A DNA stretch of 22,694 bases, from positions 629,186 to 651,879 of the forward strand of contig NW_014577105.1 of NCBI RefSeq assembly GCF_000485595.1, given 5' to 3'. Under the pieces are notes generated by a model. The model saw nothing but the letters and a program-made list of their open reading frames with translations, ran no database searches and was not told where the DNA came from. The DNA is from Priapulus caudatus (lineage: Eukaryota > Priapulida > Priapulimorpha > Priapulimorphida > Priapulidae). Below, in pieces: positions 18,089-22,694 of the stretch. The translations under genes and the position numbers were made by a program. Every line of letters begins with the position of its first letter. The stretch's first letter is position 1.

Positions 18089-19228
18089 GTATGTATTGTT
18101 AGGCATTTGAAATGAATTGAATTCGTATGTGATCAGCGTTTAGTAATTTTCCATAGTGCTCAGTAAGTGGATGGTGTGCCTGTTTTGCTCCCTCCCACCT
18201 TAACAGTAACACTAACAGTAACACGCTGGCAAACGCTTTTGGTTTCTGGACTAATTATAGCTAACAGTACCGGTGGAGGTAGTAAATTGAACGTACAAAT
18301 TCTAAAATAAATCCTCCTATCCTTTGATTCGGTCATTTCTTAGTCTTGACACTACCAGCGACAGCGTGATCATCACATATATTGATTTCATGGTGAAATT
18401 TCGTCATGTACTCGGCGTACAGAATGTTCACGACGTTCGCAATCTGACGTAATTTGCAAAATAATTTTTCGAAATGTTCGTGGGGTTGTGAAAATACGCA
18501 GGAAATTCATTGATTTCATAATCATGATAGCAAGCTGACATGCTTGAATGGCATTCCAGAAAGAGAAAGGGCTTGGTCGTCATGTGGTAGAAACAGATCC
18601 TGTCTGATAGTGATATAGCTAGTGAGCACGACTGTTATAGAGTCATGTGAGGATAGTGATTGTTAGGCCAGTACAGGTGTTGGATAAGGATATGGTAGAT
18701 ATACCGCTCTGTAACTGCACTCGGACTTCTAAATGTCTTTGCACTGTTCGACTTAGACATACAATTTCTGACTCATTCAGTGTTAATATATCTTCTAGTA
18801 ATTAAAAAAAAAATTCTGCTCAACTTTCAGTTCATTAAGAAAGATGTAGTTGTCTATTGTCTAGTATATCTCATTATCTACTCGGTTAAAATGGCTTTTG
18901 GTTGTAAACACAGGCTTTTCCCTCTTGCATGTTTCTGGGATATCATTTGTTGGTGTGATCATTAATAATATTGCATTAACTCTTCTTTTCCATGTGCCGT
19001 GCATGCTTTTTTTGTGCAGTGTTAATCACTAGCTGCAGTGCCTATCATCAATACTGACCAACCGAGGGAGATTCGATACGCACACACACAGTCAACAGTA
19101 TTTCTATGCGTACTGTTCGCTTGCACCGATAAGCTTGAAGATTGGACTAACTACGCCTACAATTAGTGTGTTTGTGAACATTTGAGGCGGCCTATAACCT
19201 GAACTAGACCCGCCTGGTGCTATATAAG
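18089..19228 (+). other. Intron-like sequence
   Basis: Begins GTATGTATTG. No repeats of the long unit and no supported gene. It contains a short A run near 18805 and CACACACACA near 19081. A 61-codon frame at 18780-18965 has no recognisable features. Confidence 0.4.
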
Positions 19229-19237
19229 AGTGTGGCG

Positions 19238-19351
19238 ATGTCGTCCCCATCTCTGGCGTCATCGGGCGATTCGAACGTATCACTGAGTAAGGGACCGAGG
19301 ATCGAGTTACCTGATGGCGACCACTCCCATGACGTCCTCTCTAACCTCCAG
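19238..19351 (+). CDS. Second candidate coding exon (38 codons, phase 0), possible alternative first exon
   Basis: ATG at 19238 (GTGGCGATGT, G at -3) opens 38 codons starting MSSPSLASSGDSNVSLSK, then KGPRIELPDGDHSHD, ending NLQ. It meets a donor CAG|GTTTGT at 19352, again in phase 0. It is polar and Ser-rich, like the exon at 18005. It could be an alternative first exon, although TATATAAG at 19221 is too close to the ATG to serve it. It could also be an internal exon: an AG at 19227-19228 would let it join the 18005 exon in frame, but the pyrimidine tract there is poor. The family is not recognised. Confidence 0.4.
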
Positions 19352-19621
19352 GTTTGTACCATCGGGACTTTCCTGCTTACACCCATCTGTGCAGCCCTAC
19401 TAAATGTGGTGGTGTGTTTGTCATACCGTGTTTGTCAAGCCATACATGTGGACATTAAAAAACAAGCCGTCAAAGAGCAAAAAAAGAGATAAACAGAATA
19501 ATTGTGAAATAGAGAGAGGGGGGAGAGTATTCTCCTGAGTGGTGGGAAAAGGAATGCGAGGGAGGGGAAAGTTTTACATGTTATATTTGTTACATTAGAT
19601 GATACACACTGAAAAAAATAC

Positions 19622-19692
19622 ACGGGGGCTCGGGGCGATTTAGCCTCCGAAATGCCAAAAAGAGCCCCGGAAATGGCAAAACGAGCCCCCGT
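19622..19692. repeat. 11 bp perfect inverted repeat with inner GC pairs
   Basis: ACGGGGGCTCG at 19622-19632 and CGAGCCCCCGT at 19682-19692. The interior has two similar direct words, CCGAAATGCCAAAAAGAGCC and CCGGAAATGGCAAAACGAGC. A CCCCCGAAATTTTTTT stretch follows at about 19765. Confidence 0.7.
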
Positions 19693-20359
19693 AAATTTGC
19701 ATATAGAGTTCAATGCAAACCAAATTTTAGAGTGTTATTTTCATGCACGCGAGCTTGAAAAGTAGCCCCCGAAATTTTTTTAAACATTTTTTCCCTGATG
19801 ATATATGTTATAATGTATGAATACAATTTGTAGATGGAAGAGGTAGCGGGGGCGTATCTTCTCAAGAGAGTACCACGCTACAAATGAACCTCTCCATCGA
19901 TCTTGTTTGTTCTACGTGAATAAATCCTACAGGTGTAATCTGGTTGTAATTTTGTGAAAGAATCAACCCCACCTGGGGCCATGCATGCATCCATGGGATG
20001 TACACAGAACATTCATATTCCAATGTTTTCTATGGACTCATACGATAAGTCTTTCATGATTTATATTAGAGGAATATCAATTTGATGTTTCGTCTAAATG
20101 TGGAACAATACCATTAAAATACTCCTAGTTTTCAGTAACCCATCCCAGTATTTCAAGAGTTGTGATACTGTGTAGGCAAAACAATTAGGATGTTCTGCAC
20201 ACATAGTATAGTGATTTACTTATAGAGCAAAATTATATAATAAACAAAAATATCACAGGAATTAACTTTAAAATTCTGTTTGTCAGTAATTTAACTGGTA
20301 GCTCAGGTTACAAAAAACATATTTATGAAGCTCATTGCCTATTCCTGTGTTTCTGTATA

Positions 20360-20580
20360 TTTGTGTCCACTTCTGCACATATATATGTGAGTACATGTGA
20401 ATGTGCCCTAGCATGTACGTGTGTGCGTGCATGCATGCGTGCATGTGAACATGTTGCTGTGCGCGTGCGCGTGCGTGCATGCGTGTGTGTGGGCGTATGT
20501 TCGTGCGTGTGCGCTTGGATGTGTGTGGGATTGGGAATGTATACATGTATGCGTATGTCAGTTGCGTGTGTGTCAGTGTT
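20360..20580. repeat. GT/GC low-complexity tract
   Basis: Alternating purine-pyrimidine words (GTGTGCGTGCATGCATGCG, GTGCGCGTGCGTGCATG) with scattered breaks. The sequence could adopt left-handed DNA. Confidence 0.8.
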
Positions 20581-20597
20581 TGCCACTGAGCAGAAAA

Positions 20598-20680
20598 ATC
20601 TGTAGGCCTGCGGGGCCTATAGCTCCTAAAAGTTGCAGGCCCGCCAGAAAAGAGCTCTGTAGGCCCGCCAATTTTGGAGC
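20598..20680. repeat. Short GGCCC-rich repeats
   Basis: CTGTAGGCCTGCGGGGCC, GCAGGCCCGCCAGAAAAGAG and CTGTAGGCCCGCCAATTTT occur close together. The middle part can pair with the first (GGCCTGC/GCAGGCC). Origin not recognised. Confidence 0.5.
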
Positions 20681-20774
20681 AAATTACAGTAATAAAACAG
20701 CATATCATGCTCTTCCTTGTGTTTATTAGTCATTATCAGTGTCCATAATCATAATCCCTCTGTTTTTCCTTCAG

Positions 20775-20901
20775 TACGTACGTACGTACGTACGTACGTA
20801 TGTATGTATGTATGTATGTATGTATGTATGTATGTACGTACGTACGTACGTACGTACGTACGTACGTATGTATGTATGTATGTATGTATGTATGTATGTA
20901 G
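20775..20901. repeat. TACG/TATG tetranucleotide tract, copy C
   Basis: Blocks of pure TACG, then TATG, then TACG, then TATG. This is the cleanest of the three related tracts. Overlapping Tyr/Val/Cys and His/Thr/Tyr-rich frames are artefacts. Confidence 0.95.
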
Positions 20902-21624
20902 GCCTATGTATGTGTGCGCGCGTGTATGCGTGGGGGGGGGGGCACAGGGTGCGGTAAATCTCAGCGTCCGGGCGCATATATATATAGTTATCAGCATGAT
21001 TTTCTTACCGTATAATACCTGCATTAAATATTAGCTTTGTGTCATGACGGCATGACGCACGCCTCCAGTGCTGACGCAAGCACCACTAAGCTGCACCCAT
21101 GTTACGCACGATACAGCGCATGGCTGTACGCAGTCTCATGTTCGCACCTATTGAATAGAAACGGGGTACTCCTGTATATATGCCACAGTGCATATAATAT
21201 GCAGTGATGCGCTAATATCAGACATCTAGTAATAAGTTTAATGAAATAGGCCTCTGCTGTATATCGTAAACGTTTACAATCGTGTGTTATTATTATTTAT
21301 TTTATTTATTCTTTATTGCACGTAATTCAAAAACAAATACATGTAGGGGGCCACTGAAGACGGTCTTTTTCACGGAGTATTTTTTTTTATAGATGCAATA
21401 TAGTGTTCAGCAGTTAAAATAATAAAATTTCTGAATAATACAGTACAAAACAATTAAGGCTATACAACATGAAAAATTGTGATACAAAAACGATAGTAGG
21501 GGCCTACTTTCTGTACAAGTAACTTTAAAATCATTTCAACGCTCATACGTCCTCACAGGCATGCACTCACTCTCGTATAAAACCACACCAATATATACAC
21601 ATTCACACATTACACCCATATTCA
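20902..21624. other. Non-coding segment, copy C
   Basis: Counterpart of 5171-5886 and 13466-14184. No gene is recognised. Confidence 0.55.
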
Positions 21625-21668
21625 CACACACACGCAGACCCCCCCCCCCACACACACACACGCACACA
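21624..21668. repeat. C-run and CA microsatellite, copy C
   Basis: CACACACGCAG, about 10 Cs, then a CA tract. Confidence 0.9.
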
Positions 21669-21878
21669 TACTCACATAGTTGGTGATATTGTTATTATTA
21701 TAGTATTGTTATATTTGTTCATACAGTGTTTGGGGAAGAATGGCGTAGAACGGTATTAATATTAAGAAGAAAGACGATTATGTCTGAGCTATTTTTGGAC
21801 TTTCGTGGGCGGATATATAGTGTCATTTATGTTTCGGTTATTTATGCATAACTCGTAAACATTTGACTCCATATAGTT

Positions 21879-22039
21879 AGCACTTGGCTATATAAAGAAT
21901 GGTTTTGAGAAGAACCTTAAGGAACTCCCTGGCCACCATGCACACTACCCAAGAAGTGCAGAAAATCGCACTGCTGGGAACAGCACACATCCTGCGAAAA
22001 ATTCTGGATTGAATCCCTATGTCCCATGTTGGGACACGG
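21879..22039 (+). mobile_element. Retrotransposon 3' end fragment, copy C, cut short
   Basis: Same as 14444-14604: AGCACTTGGCTATATAAAG to GTTGGGACACGG. The 3' UTR and (AAT)n tail are missing, and an endonuclease-domain fragment follows directly. Confidence 0.88.
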
Positions 22040-22372
22040 ATACAGCCAGAAGATGACAACATCATAGTTCTAGGTGATCTTAATGCTCGTGTTGGCATAG
22101 ACTGGAAATCATGGCCATCTGTCATCGGTAAACACTGGCGTGGTACCGTAATATGAATTCAAATGGACTAATGCTATTAGAGTTCTGTACCAATTTCAGC
22201 GTACAATCCTGCGTACAATGTTTCAACTTAAAGACAGCATGAAGAAACACATGTTGGCAGCACTGGCATCAGATTGACTATGTACTTAGCAAATCAGTGG
22301 CAGAAGCAACACGATCATAGCTGACCAAAGTCATCAAACGCTTCACTGATCACAAGTTGATTGTTTGTAAGT
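22040..22372 (+). pseudogene. APE-type LINE endonuclease domain fragment
   Basis: Conceptual translation gives DDNIIVLGDLNARVG (the GDLNARVG motif at 22073-22096, an Asn-bearing catalytic loop of exonuclease III-like LINE endonucleases). Next come NGLMLLEFCTNFS, FQLKDSMKK in another frame, HWHQIDYVLSK (22261-22293) and TDHKLIVCK (22345 on), the last being the conserved DH motif. At least three frameshifts and stops break it, and both the N-terminus and all downstream RT are missing. Such domains nick target DNA to prime reverse transcription. It need not be the same family as the RT fragments, whose own endonuclease signature is the RPD type. Confidence 0.8.
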
Positions 22373-22694
22373 GTCATTTCTCCATAAATACAATACTCTG
22401 GGGGCTGGGCTGAGTTGTATGCATTTATGATGTGAAAAACCATTTTTATATGAGTAGTATAGGTCCTAGGCTAAAAAAATTGGGTTCTTGCTCAAAATCC
22501 CTATAGAAAAATATATAATTAATATTTAAATTTAAATTTTTATTTTTAATTAAATTAAAATTTAAAATTTTTAATTAAAATTTAATATAAACAATTTTAA
22601 TAGAGGTTTTTTTGGGGGAGGGGAACACGGGTTAAAACAATATAAATCTATATGAGGAGTCTCTATCAAGTGATTATCAAGTTCCTATACGTCT
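22373..22694. other. AT-rich end of window
   Basis: No gene. TTTAAATTTAAATTTTT and TTAATTAAATTAAAATTTAA words at 22520-22590 are largely self-complementary. A G-run (GGGGGAGGGG) occurs near 22613. Confidence 0.6.

Larger units (their letters stand above)
19352..20774 (+). other. Intron-like sequence with local repeats
   Basis: Begins GTTTGTACC after the candidate exon. It contains a GA-rich stretch (19510-19570), an inverted repeat (19622-19692), a GT-rich low-complexity tract (20360-20580) and GGCCCGCC words (20598-20675). No coding sequence is supported: the long frames over the GT tract are Cys/Val or His/Thr-rich artefacts. Confidence 0.45.
20775..22039 (+). repeat. Partial third copy C of the long unit
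   Basis: Matches 13337-14604 (B) with few differences and 5045-6310 (A) with more. It begins inside a clean TACG/TATG microsatellite and ends inside the first retrotransposon fragment at GGGACACGG. Left and right neighbours are unrelated to the unit. Confidence 0.93.

Noticed and set aside
20283-20729. Open frames on both strands over the GT-rich tract
   Set aside because: Low-complexity His/Thr or Cys/Val translations with no recognisable motif.
1-22694. CRISPR array or bacterial defence system
   Set aside because: The direct repeats present are microsatellites, a minisatellite without unique spacers, and transposon copies. The coding remnants are eukaryotic retrotransposon type.

Overview
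This window looks like eukaryotic (animal) nuclear DNA, probably from a marine invertebrate. It has no bacterial operons, it carries CCCTAA/TTAGGG telomere-type repeats and abundant CA, TACG/TATG, CT and AAT microsatellites, and it contains decayed non-LTR retrotransposon coding sequence and exon-like segments ending in CAG|GT splice donors. The species is not identifiable by eye; a mollusc-like or similar lophotrochozoan genome is only a guess.

Left two thirds (1-16307): two head-to-tail copies of one long composite unit, copy A (127-8442) and copy B (8494-16307), with a start-to-start period of 8,367 bases and a (CA)n tract before each. In order, each unit holds: a non-coding leader; an internal telomeric array; a small perfect-stem inverted repeat (intact in B); about 1.7 kb of AT-rich non-coding DNA; a CT tract; a candidate solo LTR of about 640-680 bp with tandem GTCACGTGAC E-boxes, a TATA box, a hairpin and AATAAA; more non-coding DNA with a second polypyrimidine tract; GCGC and TACG/TATG microsatellites; a C/CA tract; and two nested 5'-truncated fragments of one non-LTR retrotransposon ending in (AAT)n. 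Differences between A and B are mostly single-base insertions and deletions, densest in A, so part of this structure may come from unpolished long-read assembly. A third partial copy, C, lies at 20775-22039. A diverged fragment, D, lies at 16929-17166.

The retrotransposon fragments encode the end of a reverse transcriptase (YTDD box), a zinc-knuckle-like segment and an RPD-x14-D motif. That arrangement is known from elements with a restriction-like endonuclease (R2/R4/Dong group). All copies are frameshifted and dead. The (AAT)n tails and the head-to-tail nesting fit an element that prefers TAA repeats.

Right third (16308-22694): a non-autonomous element bounded by CCTCCGCC/GGCGGAGG sits in the TAA tail of the second retrotransposon fragment. 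Fragment D follows, then apparently single-copy DNA with a TATA box, a perfect match to the CTCF consensus and a 28-codon coding first exon (18005-18088). A second candidate coding exon (19238-19351) lies 1.15 kb downstream in the same phase. The protein is not recognised. Copy C lies downstream of these exons, possibly inside an intron, and fuses at 22040 to a fragment of an APE-type LINE endonuclease domain. The window ends in AT-rich DNA.

No complete gene, tRNA, rRNA or CRISPR array was found. No convincing new functional system is visible. The most unusual objects are the 8.4 kb composite repeat with its embedded telomeric array and E-box LTR, and the promoter-proximal CTCF site.
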